In this document: positions 24,251-35,219 of the stretch, piece after piece
Position numbering within the stretch: the first letter of the stretch is position 1
Layout: each line of letters opens with the position of its first letter
Assembly (NCBI GenBank): GCA_021442155.1
Contig: CM038218.1
Span: 57,597,161 to 57,661,160, forward strand
From: Cymbidium sinense
Lineage: Eukaryota > Streptophyta > Magnoliopsida > Asparagales > Orchidaceae
DNA: 64,000 nucleotides
Reading direction: 5' to 3'
Made by a program: the position numbers and the translations under genes
The notes under the pieces: model-generated
What the model saw: only the letters and a program-made list of their open reading frames with translations
Databases searched by the model: none
What the model was told of the DNA's origin: nothing

Positions 24251-25700
24251 TTCACACCCGACATATATCTGTTCTTTGTTGAATGAAATTGAAACCAGTG
24301 ACTTTATTAGGCTATTGATTGAGTTTAAGAACTACTTTTGCATTGATTTATGAAGAGATTCCTAGATTAGCTCTTGACCTAGTGGTCCATAAACAAGTAA
24401 TAGAACCTACTGCTAACCCTATCAAGCAAGCTCCTTGACGTATGCGATTAAACATAGAACAACAAGTCATTTCTGAAGTCAAGAAACTGATCGATGTTGA
24501 CTTCATCTAGAAAGAAAAATATCTTGCCTAGTTAGCCAATATCATCCCAGTTAAGAAAAAGAATGGCCAAATTCACATATGCTTCAATTTTAGGAATTTA
24601 AATAAGACATATCAAAAAGATGAATTTCCATTACCAATCTCAGAGCTGATGGTGGACATTGCCTCATCTCATGTAGTCTTCTCTTTCATGGATGGCTCAT
24701 TTAGATATTGTTAAATAAAGATGGCCCCTGAAGATGAAAGAAACACTACTTTTAGAACCCTGATCAGAATTTATTGCTATAAGGTCATGCCTTTTAGCCT
24801 TAAAAATGCTGGTACTATGACTAGAATCTTTGATGAACTCATTGATCATCAAGTAGAGTGCTATCTCGATGATCTCATGGTCAAAAATAGAGAAAATGAA
24901 GACCATCTCTTTAACTTGAGAGTAGTTTTCAATCAGTTAAGACAATTTAACCTCAAAATGAACTCCCTGAAGTTTTCATTCGGGGTAGCTTCAAGAAAAT
25001 TCCTTGGGTTTGTTGTCCAACACCAGGGAATCAAAATCGATCTAGAGAAAAATAAAGTGATATTAGAAATGCCAACCCTTAAAAGTTTAATTCAACTCAG
25101 ATCATTCTAAGGGTGGTTGGTGTATTTAAGATGCTTTATATCCAACCTATCAGGAAGATGTCAGCTATTCTTAACACTTCTAAAAAAAGATGCTAAGTTC
25201 AAGTGGGATGACAACTTTGATGATGCCTTCGATGACATCAAGCATTACTTGATGACATCGTTAGTTCTAGTAGCCCCTATCCCAGGCAAGCTACTAGTAA
25301 TTTACATTGTTGCATTAAACAACTCTATTAGTTCTTTGTTAGGCCAAGTCAATGATGAAGGGAAGGAAAATGCACTATACTACCTCAGCCGTCATCTAAT
25401 CCCCATTGAGGTTAATTATCCACCCATTGAGAAGCATTGCCTAGCTTTAATCTTTGCATCCCAAAAGCTATAGCACTACATGCTTCCCCATAAGGTGAAC
25501 TTAATCTCTACGATCAATCCACTATAGTATCTCATGACATGGCCGATTCTATCCGGACAGCTAACATGATGGTCCATGATCCTCTCATAATTTGACATTA
25601 CCTTCATACCCCTCTTTGCGGTGAAAAGATAAGCACTAGTAGATTTCTTAGCTGCACACCCACTTCTTACTGACTCTCTGTGATGAACAAATCATGAACT
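24251..25700 (+). pseudogene. Reverse transcriptase and RNase H (element 2)
   Basis: RT blocks run in order: Lys-Lys-Asn-Gly-Gln, Phe-Ser-Phe-Met-Asp-Gly, Pro-Glu-Asp-Glu-Arg, Val-Met-Pro-Phe, then Tyr-Leu-Asp-Asp at 24862-24873 (YVDD in element 4, so the second position differs but both Asp remain). Phe-Leu-Gly-Phe and the connection follow. The gypsy-type RNase H then runs to about 25660, with Glu-Lys-His-Cys-Leu-Ala-Leu-Ile-Phe. In-frame stops lie at 24508-24510, 25108-25110 and 25471-25473 among others. Two uninterrupted pieces of 129 and 118 codons remain (24721-25110 and 25117-25473). Confidence 0.85.
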
Positions 25701-26330
25701 TAGGGGATACTAGAATTCACCACTGGGAGATATACTTTGATGGTGCAGCTTCCTCTCAAAGAGGGGAAGAATCACAATCTACTATTCCAAGAAAGGCAGG
25801 GGTAGGAATAGTTCTCTTAACTCTAGACTGTGATGTGATGTGATTCTCATTTCATCTATCTAATCCTTGCACCAATAATGAAGCTGAATATAAGGCTTTA
25901 ATTGCTGGTTTAGAGTTAGCTGTTACTCTAAGCATCCAAAACATCAACCTCTTTAGGGATTCTCAACTAGTTATCAACCAAATCGCTAGGTCCTATAAGG
26001 TTATAAAGCCTAGGCTCTATCACAACCACAAGAACACCATAGAGTTGTTAGCCCAAATCCCAAAGGGTTACCATTTATAAGACTCAGAGACAAAATGTCA
26101 GAGTGTGTGCTTTTAAGCTTTTCAAAGAGTTGGCATGCTAGGATGAGTCCATTTCAATAAAGGTCCAAAATAGAAAAGTCTTATCCCTTATTGATATTGA
26201 ATGCATCAAAAAGTACTCTTTTGAAGGGGAGGTTGCCATTACCAAGAAGGATGAGGAGTTAGACTGGAGGCATCCATTCATGGATTACCTAAATAAAGGA
26301 AAACTACCTCAAGAGAAGTCCTAGCCATCG
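25701..26330 (+). pseudogene. Second (archaeal-type) RNase H (element 2)
   Basis: After the first RNase H comes Trp-Glu-Ile-Tyr-Phe-Asp-Gly-Ala-Ala (about 25723-25750), Gly-Val-Gly-Ile-Val-Leu, Cys-Thr-Asn-Asn-Glu-Ala-Glu-Tyr, Gly-Leu-Glu-Leu-Ala and Asp-Ser-Gln-Leu-Val-Ile-Asn-Gln-Ile (about 25955-25985). This set belongs to the archaeal-type RNase H that the Tat lineage carries between the original RNase H and integrase. Acidic residues at the expected Asp, Glu and Asp positions are visible. Stops and a frameshift make it non-functional. Confidence 0.75.
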
Positions 26331-27440
26331 ATGAAGAGAGCACTTTCTATGCATGGATGGTGTCTTGTACCATGGTCTTTTGATCATATATGGTTATGTT
26401 TTTTAAACAAGCATGAAGCACGTAAGATTGTGATCGAGGTACACTGTGATTATGTGAAGCCAACCAATCCGTCAAAGATGAAAGCCAAGATCAAGAGACT
26501 AGATACTACTATCTTGATGATTAAAGATTGCATGGATACGGGCTAGTGATGCCACCAATGTCAAATACAGGTGGTCACCCCAACCACCCAACATTCTACA
26601 TCTTACATTGGCCTCATGGCCATTCGAGTGTTGGGGTACCTACATAGTTGGTTTGAGTGATCCTCCTTCTTCCAAGGGTTATCGGTTCATCTTAGCTACT
26701 ACAAACTACTTTTCTAAATGGGCGAAGATAATTTTTCTTAGAGAGATCACAGCTCAGCATATGCTCTTATTTTTTGGGAACCATATCACATATAGGTTTG
26801 GAGTGCCTCAACAAATTATATCTAAAAATGGCACTGCATTCAAGAGCACCAATATCAATAACTTTGTTCAAGACACAAAATTGATCAGAGATATTCTACC
26901 ATCAACTACCCAAGGACAAACGGCTTAGTAGGAGACTTCAATAAAACTCTCATCCAAATACTAAAGAAGACACTCGACAACAACAAGTGATAGTGGCATG
27001 AGCAGTTAGTTGAAGCCTTGTGGGCTTACCGTACCACATATAGAACTCCAACTCAGTCTACTCATTTCTCCTTAGTGTATTGGTCTGAAGTTGTTATACT
27101 ATTAGAAGTCCAACTCTCATCACTAAGGATAGTTGTGGGTAGCAAGATCACAATAGAATAGATAGATAAGTTGTGGTTAGAAGAGCTTGAAGGTTTGGAG
27201 GAGAGACGTCTATGGGCATCCCAAAACCTTGAGTTGTATAAAGCTAAAGTGATTCAAGGTCATAATAAGTTGGTTAGTCCTATAGCTTTTCATGTAGGAG
27301 AGCTTATTTTAGTTCTAAGGAGATATATTGTTGTCCATCATAAGATGGGAGGCAAGTTTGAACCCACTTGGGAAGGCCCTTTTTCCATAAAAAGGCCTAC
27401 CAAAGAGGATTTTATCAGCTTATTAATCATAAGGTAGAGC
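26331..27440 (+). pseudogene. Integrase (element 2), all catalytic residues lost
   Basis: A remnant of the zinc-binding N-terminus lies at about 26410-26565 (His-Glu-Ala-Arg, Glu-Val-His, Cys-His-Gln-Cys-like). The catalytic core starts near 26600. The first catalytic Asp is Tyr (26641-26643), the second is Lys (26824-26826), and the Glu position reads Gly (26931-26933) beyond a frameshift. TGA TAG at 26988-26993 stand where Arg-Gln would be. The C-terminal part with Arg-Arg, Gly-Gly-Lys-Phe-Glu-Pro-Thr-Trp-Glu-Gly-Pro (27350-27385) resembles the GPY/F module. Pol ends near 27440. Confidence 0.8.
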
Positions 27441-28597
27441 GCCTACTGCTTTCAGTCAATGGGCTCTACTTATAGAAATATTATAAATCATGTTTAAAAA
27501 TAATTATCATCAATAAAAATTTCATTTCAAATTCAATTTCTTCCATATTGAAATATTCTTGTTTGCACCGCCATGATGTGTTTAGGGTAGGTGTAAGGAA
27601 CCCTAGTAGCATCCTATCCTTCATCAACACAACATAAACACTACACACCAACATATAAAAACATATATATCTTTTATCTCTGCTACTCGAGTTGAGATAA
27701 CATATCAACACTCACACACTAGCTAATCTAGTCAGACGTTTACCGCTAGTGTGTCACCCCAGTGGTCTTCTTGCTTTGGAGGTTGGAAGTCTGCTACACT
27801 TTCCTTTTTTACTTAGCCACTACACAATAATGAGCACCATGTTAGTTTGGTAGGTTTTACTGCATGGCCGGTAAGCTACTTCATGTTGGCATCATTTAAG
27901 AGGATGTGAGCCTGCTATGCTTTCTTATTGGATTAGCCTTCATGGATGGACTGGGTCGAGTATATTTAAGGTTTAGGATAAGTCCCTTAGTGGCTCCTTC
28001 CCACATGACTTCTTCAAGTCTAGGTCCAGTCCTTCCTCAGGGCTCCCTGCTTAGTAGTCGCTCTAGGTCAGATAGCATCTATCCGCCGACAACATACTAT
28101 CCTGATGATTAGTTCTACTTAGAAAGTTGTAAGCGTATACGCCTTCTTTCTATATTGATCATTGCACACCGACGAACACCTTAGGTTGGTTGGTTCTCAC
28201 TATACTGATGAATACACCACTCAAGCTAATGGATACACTTTAGGTTGGTTGGTTCTCACACTTTAGGATACACCACTCATGGTAGATTAGTGGTGTATGC
28301 TATGCTTTCTCCTTGAGTTGGCCACCGTACACCTATAGGCTTTCTTTTATAGGGCTCAGGATAACGCCCCTAGCAACATCTGCCTTGTGGGCACTATATT
28401 TTGATCATGTCCTTTCCAACCCCATTTAGACACTTCCCAGGTTACTATCAGATTGGACAGTTCCCCTTTTCTAGTAACCACCCCGTGGTTGGAGAATCCA
28501 TCCTATGGATGTGCGGATTCTCCCTTGGTCCAACAAATTTGAGATAGGTCAAGGCCGACTAGCCCCTTCTCGATAGTCCTCATACCAATAGGGTTCC

Positions 28598-28674
<77 letters not shown>

Positions 28675-30035
28675 TTTGTATGAGGACACCCCTGGTAACT
28701 TTTCCCAAGGGTATCCTATCTTTAGGCAAGAAAACTCTATAGAATCACCCGACTACTCTGAGTTGATATAAGTCCTAGCACATTCACTGAGTTACCCCTA
28801 GGTAGGGTTTGATTTGTTGTGCTACCAGCAGGTCACCCCAGCTATTATTCCCTACTTTAGAAGATGTAAGTTTGTTATGCCTTCTTCCTAGTACAGTTGG
28901 TACAAACCAAAAGGCAACCCCTTAGGTTAGCGAGCTCTACCCTATGGCTAGAAGAATATTCCTTTGGATTTCTAAATCATAGATAGGACAAGTCGAGATA
29001 GCCCCTTCTCGGGTCCATCACACCGACATGTTCCATAAATTAAATCTATCAAATTTGATGAAGCTCACATCCAATGAATATTCCCTCAATTCAAAATCAA
29101 ACTAAACCAAACAAACCAATATCAAATCACATGAATTAAGATAAAATTAATCGACTATTTTTGAGTGACATAAGTCCCGCATTTACTCAATTGTCACCCT
29201 AGGTCAGGTCCGATTTGTTATGCCTCTAATAGGTAACCCCAGTGATTGTTTCTCACTTTAGGAGATGTAATTCTATTATGCCTTCTTCCTAGCATTGCCA
29301 TTACACAGTGAAGGGAAACCCCTTAGGTTGGCTAGCTCTTCTCCTCAGCTGATAGACTATCCCTTTGGATTTGTAAACTTGAGGTAAGTCAAGCCTGATA
29401 TAGCCTTCTCATTGGGTCCATCGCATTGACAAGGTCCATACATTAACTAATTAAATTAAACCCAATCTAATTTTCCTCAATGGAGTTAAATCTCACCCTT
29501 CTCCCCAATGGAGCCCAAATCATATATAAACAAGTCAAGAAAATAAAATCAAATTAAAACCAACCTCTAGTGGAGCCAAATTAAACCAACTCCCCAATAG
29601 AGTCTAAATCAAAGAAATCCAACCAAACTTATCTCCCAATACATCCCCAAACAAATCTATGAAATCAAACTCAAATCCCAATCCCTAGTGGATAGCCCGA
29701 ACCTGCTTCTCTAGTGGAAGGTTCATATACCCGATCCCTAGCAGACTCGAGCCCATATCTCTAATAGATATGCCTCCACATCAATTAAAATAAAACAAAT
29801 TAAAGTCAATTCAATCTTAATCCATGGTGGATTATAGATTCTTATCCCTAGTGGATCTTCTTTCCACAAATCATATAATCAAATTCAAACTTATCCCCAT
29901 TTTCTTCTTCTATGCTCTCGACATAAACCCTCACATGTCATGTCCAATGCATATGTGATCAGGGATCTCCCTCCATGTCCTTGACATGGAATTCTTATCA
30001 AATCTTATTTCTTTTCTTATGCACACCTTTAATAC
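27441..30035 (+). mobile_element. Repetitive 3' region of element 2
   Basis: Same organisation as in element 1: GTAGGTGTAAG-GCATCCTATCC near 27585, GATGTGAGCCTGCTATGCTT-like words, TTTGAGATAGG, CACACCGA, and closing CCCTAGTGGA repeats. A perfect (TA)n run of about 64 bp lies at 28608-28671 and is probably hypervariable. The region ends with a hairpin, TCCATGTC-CTT-GACATGGA at 29972-29990, and then stops in satellite DNA without an LTR. Confidence 0.7.
28608..28671. repeat. (TA)n microsatellite
   Basis: About 32 uninterrupted TA units inside the 3' region of element 2. The copies in elements 1 and 4 lack it, so it expanded after the copies separated. Confidence 0.95.
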
Positions 30036-31520
30036 TTCAACCAAAAGCCTAACAATGTATTCATTCAAATTACATCATCTTAACATTGTAATCAACATTT
30101 TATGATTTATGATGGTGCAAGCTCAAACTAACTATACAATATCATGCTAAACATATTATAGTGTGAATTAACACACTATATTATATTATAATATATGATG
30201 TTATATTATAATTTTCTATAATATAATATATTATCTAACATTACACCTCATTAGAATCACTTAAAAGGAACAAATAACAAAATTTTCTCAAAATATGAAT
30301 AATGTTCATTTTGGATGTAAAATTGTTATTTTTTTCTATTAGAAATGGTATAAAAATAGCATAATTTTGGTGTTGCTTCTTGGTGTGTCATGAATTTGGC
30401 CAAATTCTTCCATCTCAACCTTCAAATTAATATTTTGTGAGTTTTGACCCAATGTATTATAAAAAAGTAAAACATACAAAAATGTACAATAACATTTAGT
30501 AACACACCACCACATTCATATATATATGTGAAGTTATTTTTTTATGTACATTATATTTTAATATGCTTTCATATAATATATTATGTTACATTACACCTTA
30601 AAATGAATCAGTTTAAGTAAAAAAATTTATAAAATTTGGTTGAAAAATGAACATTTATTTTGAATGCAAAATTCATTCTTTTGATTAAATGACACACCAT
30701 AGCACACCCCCAATGATGTTCCCTAAAGCTTACCTTAAATTTTGCCAAATCCCATCATCTCAGCCTATAAACCAATATTTTTATAAATTATACTAGAACA
30801 AACTCTACTACATCATACTATAACAAACTAAAATATGCTGAACAATTAGTAATAATACACAATAGTATGCTATAATGCATGATGCTACACTATGTTATGG
30901 CATCCTATATTATAATACACTATAACATATTATATTATATTATATTGCATATCACATCACAAGGGATTGCTTAAGATAAAAATCATAAAATTAGTCTAAA
31001 CAATAAAAAATTATATATTTTAGTCGTATCACTTACATATTTTAAATTGAAATAATATATTATGATTCCATGCTCTACTTATTATGAATTTGGCCGAATT
31101 CCACCATTTTAAAGTCTAAATCAACATTTTTATAAATAAGCTTGTAAGCTCGATTGTAAGTTTGTAAAATACTAAAAGAATTTAAAATGCATAGAATATA
31201 TATTATGATATATGATGCTAAACTATGCTACAACATATAATATTTGTTTTGAGCATAAAGTCTTACTTCTAGACTACAAGTCGCATAGCACACCTTTGTT
31301 ACTACAACCTAATTCCCACTTCAAATTTAACAAATTTCATCATCTGATTTATTAAATCAATATTTTCATGATTTATATTAATATAGACTATAGGCACATA
31401 ATACCATAATATACTAAAACATTTCAAAACATCTTATAACATCCAAAAAAACACATCACTACATGCTCAAACATATATGATGCTACATTATATATAATAT
31501 ATGGTATTATAATATGATTT
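30036..31520. repeat. Diverged satellite, about 350 bp unit, 4-5 copies
   Basis: AT-rich DNA with recurring landmarks. ACATTACACC occurs near 30237 and 30586, with a TCACATCACA equivalent near 30949. TTTGGCCAAATTC-CCATCTCA or variants occur near 30392, 30738, 31088 and 31326. ATCAATATTTT-type words with TTATA follow each, and palindromic TATATTATATTATAATATA stretches separate the units. Spacing is 346-363 bp for the clear pairs and shorter for the last. Unit divergence is high. No ORF is present. I do not recognise the family. Confidence 0.7.
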
Positions 31521-31640
31521 AGGTATTTAAATCTCTAATTGTCAAGGGAAAGTCTCTGGACATTTTCTTTAGCCATAACTATGTTAGATTAGGTCATTCT
31601 TTAAATCTACTCTAATGACATCTTTATTAAAAGGATAAGG
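31521..31640. other. Short unassigned spacer
   Basis: About 120 bp between the satellite and the telomere-like block. I see no repeat or coding signal in it. Confidence 0.4.
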
Positions 31641-31910
31641 TTTTAGGGTTTAGGTTAGTGTTTAGGTTTAGGTGAGTTTAGGTTTATAGTTCACAATTTA
31701 GGGTTTGGGGTTTAGGGTTTGGGGGGTTTAGGTAGATTTTAGGTTTATGGTTTTGGTTTTAGGGTTTAGGTTCAAGGTTTTAGGATTAGGTATAGGGTTT
31801 AGGGTTTAGGGTTTTTTTAGGGTTGTGGTTTAGGTTTAGGTTTTGTGTTAGGGTTTTAAGTTTAAGGTTTAAGTTTTAGTTTAATGTTTTAGATTTAGGT
31901 TTAGGTTTAG
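31641..31910 (+). repeat. Interstitial TTTAGGG-like array (before GRP-2)
   Basis: Degenerate TTTAGGG and TTTAGG units with the G-rich strand on plus, running directly into a poly(T) run that is the complement of the GRP-2 A-tail. Same arrangement as on the left of GRP-3. Confidence 0.85.
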
Positions 31911-32372
31911 TTTTTTTTTAATAGAGAACAAATTCATTCAACATTTCTTTTTTTTTATTTCATCAACCAAGTAGCACCAAGTTTTAAGACACAGTGAGAA
32001 CATAGATAAAAAATAAGCACCCATAGAGCAAATCAAAACCTAGATAAGTAAAACTCTCGCTATAAAGACATAATTCCATAAGTAGATCGGATCATTCTTC
32101 ATCATTTTCTCCTCATCAACCACCCCACCTCTCGAGTAGGAACCTCCATCATATCCCCGATATCTCCTTCTACCACCACCATGGTTGTAACCTCCATCGC
32201 TCCTCTCACCTCCAAAACCATCACAGCTCCAACCGCCACCTCCATATCAACTAACACCTCTAGATCTGCCACCACCATAGTGATAATCTCCGCCTCTCCT
32301 TCGCCTCCACCACAGATCTAGACCAAGCCTAGTTGACGGTGATGTCATCAAGGTTCTACCCATTCTGTGGGT
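31911..32372 (-). pseudogene. GRP-2: GRP7-like 3' fragment with A-tail
   Basis: The minus strand reads the end of the RRM (Asp-Ile-Thr-Val-Asn at about 32325-32345, next codon mutated to a stop), then a glycine/arginine-rich tail including Gly-Gly-Ser-Tyr-Ser-Arg-Gly-Gly (about 32130-32155). It continues into a 3' UTR homologous to GRP-1 and GRP-3 and ends in nine A residues (31911-31919). The final Asn-Trp-Arg-Asn and stop are scrambled by small indels. The 5' break is at the same place as in the other two copies, next to ACCCATTCT on plus. A tail plus 5' truncation indicates origin from an mRNA. Confidence 0.8.
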
Positions 32373-32585
32373 TTGTGGGTTAGTGGGTTTAGGGTTTAGG
32401 TTTTAGGGTTTAAGGTTTGTGGTTTAGGTTTGGGGTTTAAAGTTTGGTTATAGGTTTTAGGGTTTGTGGTTTAGGGTTTAGGGTTTAGGGTTTTAGGTTT
32501 ACTATTTAGGGTTTAAGTTTGTTTATTTGTGTGTTTAGGTTACTAGTTTAGTTTTGTTAGGTTTAGATTTGGGGTTTAGGTTTTT
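32373..32585 (+). repeat. TTTAGGG-like block after GRP-2
   Basis: TTTAGGG variants (GGGTTTGTGGG, TTTAGGGTTTAGGG and others) ending in a T-run followed by AAATTAAGTAAACCGG. That end is repeated almost word for word at 34147-34170. Confidence 0.85.
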
Positions 32586-33335
32586 TTAAATTAAGTAAAC
32601 CGGTAGGTTTAGGTTTATTTTATTATTTTATTTATTTGAGTTTATTTTATTTTTTATTTTTATTTTGCATTTTTATTTTGTTTATTTTAGTTTATTTATT
32701 TTAATTTTATTTATTTTAGTTTGTGTTTTTATTTTAATTCATTTTTATTTAGGCTTCATTTTTATTTTTAGTTGAGTTTTATTTTATTTTATTTTCTAGA
32801 TTTAGGTTTTTGTTTTATTTTAAGTAGATTTTTAGGTTTTATTTTTTTAGTTTAGGTTTAAGTTTAGGTTTATTTTTAGTTTATTTTATTTTATTTAGTA
32901 TAGGTTTAGGTTTAGGTTTTATTTATTTTAATTTAGTTTATTTTAGTTTAGCTTTAGGTTTATTTTATTTATAATTTAGGTTTAGGTTTTTTTTTTGGTT
33001 TAGGGTTTATGTTTTAATTTTTATTTAATTTTAGGTTTATTTTTTAAGTTTAGGTTTTTATTTAGTTTTTATTTTATATTTTTAGGTTTATTTTATTTTT
33101 ATTTTATGCTTAGTTTTTATTTTATTTAGGATTTTTATTTTTTTTAGTTTAGTTTAGGTTTTTATTTATTTTATTTTAATTTAGTTTTTTTTATTATTTT
33201 ATTTTCTTTTTAGGTTTAAGTTTAGGTTTTAGTTTATGTTTTTATTTTATTTTATTTATTTATTTATTTTTTGGTTTATGTTTTTTTATTTATTTTATTT
33301 TTTTAGTTTTATTTAGTTTAGGTTTAGGTTTTTAA
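32586..33335 (+). repeat. T-rich telomere-derived block, copy 2
   Basis: About 750 bp of TTTATTTTA/TTTAGG sequence aligning along its length with the block at 34150-34880 and with parts of 1-690 and 35220-35756. The shared order of words rules out independent simple-sequence expansion. No ORF beyond T-rich codons. Confidence 0.8.
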
Positions 33336-33436
33336 CTTTTTAGGGTTTAGGGTTTAGGGTTTAGGTTTGTTTAGGGTTTAGGGTTTAGGGTTTAGGTTTT
33401 TAGTTAAGGGTTTAAGTTTTAGTTTAGGGTTTAAAG
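33336..33436 (+). repeat. TTTAGGG block before GRP-3
   Basis: Short array of near-perfect TTTAGGG units leading into the poly(T) complement of the GRP-3 tail. Confidence 0.85.
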
Positions 33437-33895
33437 TTTTTTTTAAAATAGAGAACAAATTTAGATTCAACATTTCTTCTTTTCAATTTAATCAACTAAG
33501 TAGCACCTTAAGTTTTTTAAGACACAAACTATGGCATAGATAAAAAATTAACACCATAGAGCAAATAAAAATCCATAGATAAGTAGAACTGTCTCTACTA
33601 TAAAGGCAAAGTTCCATAAGCAGTAAATCAGATTGACCATTCTTCAATTTCTCTAGTTCCCATCTGAACCACCCCCCGTCTTTAGAGTAACAGGATCCTC
33701 CATCATATCCCGATCTCCCTCTCACCACCATGATGTAACCTCCGCCACTCCTCACTCTATAACCACCACCGCTACCATCACCTTATCCACCACACCTCCA
33801 TTCCCCACCACCAGTGATAACCACCTCCCTGCCTCCACCGCCAGATCTAGACTGAGCCGGTTGATGGTGATGTTCCTACCATGGCCCATTCTTAA
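33437..33895 (-). pseudogene. GRP-3: GRP7-like 3' fragment with A-tail
   Basis: On the minus strand Asn-Ile-Thr-Ile-Asn (about 33850-33870) begins the remaining RRM end, followed by a glycine-rich tail. It ends with Gly-Gly-Ser-Asp-Gly-Asn, a TAG in place of the Trp codon, Arg-Asn and TGA at 33644-33646. The 3' UTR ends in eight A residues (33437-33444). Several frameshifts are present. It lies about 1.52 kb from GRP-2, which matches the period of the surrounding higher-order repeat, so it is probably a copy of the same insertion and not an independent one. Confidence 0.85.
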
Positions 33896-34149
33896 GGCTT
33901 AAATTTAGGTTTATTTTTTTAAATTTAGTTAGTTAATTTATTAGTTTTTAGGTTTAGGATTAGGGCTTGGCTTAGGGTTTAGTGTTTAGGGTTTTAGTTT
34001 AGATTTTAGTTTATGCTAAGGTTTGGGGTTTAGGGTTTGGCCAGGGTTTAGGGTTTAGGGTTTAGGATTTTTTAGGGTTTAGGTTTGGGGTTTAGGTTTA
34101 GGGTTGTAAGTTTAGGGTTTAGGGTTTAGGATTTAGGGTTTATGGTTTT
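33896..34149 (+). repeat. TTTAGGG-like block after GRP-3
   Basis: Degenerate TTTAGGG array, again ending with a T-run and AATTAAGTAAAC, as at 32583. This marks the end of one higher-order unit. Confidence 0.85.
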
Positions 34150-34880
34150 TTTTAATTAAGTAAACTAGTTTGTTTAGGTTTATTTTGTTTTTTTATTTAA
34201 TTTTTATTTATTTTAGTTTCTTTTATTTTTTATTTTTATTTAGGTTTATCTTTATTTTTTATTAAGTTTTATTTTATTTTTTTAATTTAGTTTTTTATTT
34301 TAGTTTATTTTTTTAGTTGAGTTTTATTTTTAGTTTATTTTTTAGGCTTGTGTTTTATTTTTTTAATTTTAAGTTTAGGCTTAGGTTTAGGATTTTATTT
34401 TATTTTTTTAGATTTAGGTTTTAGGTTTTTATTATAGTTTTATTTTTATGTTTTATTTTTTAGTTTAGGTTTTGGTTTAGGTTTAGTTTATTTCAAGATT
34501 AGGTTTACATTTTATTTATTTTAGTTTATTTATTTAAGTTTATTTATTTTAGTTTAGGTTTAGGTTTATTTTATTTTAGGTTTAAGTTTTTTTTTTGAGT
34601 TTATGATTTAAGTTTTATTATTTATTTATTTTTTGGTTTATTTTTTAGTTTTAGGTTTTTATTTTATTTTATTATAGTTTTATTTTATTTTTATTTTATG
34701 TTTATTTTTTATTTTATTTAGATTTTTTTATTAGGATTATTTTATTTTTTAGTTTAGCTTAAGTTTTATTTTATTTTTAGTTTATTTTATTTTTATTAGG
34801 TTTAAATTTTATTTTAAGTTCTTTTATTTATTTTATTATTTTATTTAGGTTTATTTTTTATTTTTTAATTAGTAGGTTTA
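34150..34880 (+). repeat. T-rich telomere-derived block, copy 3
   Basis: Homologous to copy 2, with the same succession of TTTAGG runs, TTTATTTTAG words and a 10-T run near 34590. It is followed by a G-rich variant block instead of a TTTAGGG-GRP block. Confidence 0.8.
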
Positions 34881-35219
34881 GGTTTTAGGTTTGGGTTTAG
34901 GGTGTGGAGGGAGTGAGGGAGGTTTAGTGGTTAGGGCCCAGGGAGAGGGTCAGTTTAGTGAGAGGGCCCAGGGTTTAGGGTTTGGGGCCTAGGAGTCAGA
35001 AGGAGTTATGGTTTATAACCCAGGTTTAAGTTTAGGTTTAGTGGCCTGGGTAGGTTTAGTGGTTTAGAGTGGGGTTTGGGCTTAGGGCCTGGGGCCCAGA
35101 GTTTAGGGTGGGGTTTAGGGTGGGCCCAGGATTAGGTGCAAGCCCAGGGTTAGTAGGGCTCAGTTAGGTTTTAGGTGGAGGATTTAGGGTTTAGTGGTAG
35201 GGTTTTTTTTAAAAAAATA
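34881..35219 (+). repeat. G/C-shifted telomere-like variant block
   Basis: Here the repeat word has shifted to GGGCCCAGGG, TTTAGTGG, TTTGGGG and GGAGGGAGTGAGGG alongside normal TTTAGGG. GGGCCCA occurs at about 34934, 34964, 35092 and 35131. Many runs of three or more G lie on the plus strand, so quadruplex formation is plausible. The change is local: both sides are T-rich with few C. It ends in a T-run (about 35203-35210). Confidence 0.75.

Larger units (their letters stand above)
22925..30035 (+). mobile_element. Element 2: pol and 3' region, no LTRs of its own
   Basis: Contains protease end, RT, RNase H, second RNase H, integrase and the repetitive 3' region in the same order as element 4. 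It begins at the inverted LTR fragment E and stops in satellite DNA, so gag and both LTRs are missing. Element 2 has lost all three integrase catalytic residues and carries many stops. Confidence 0.8.
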
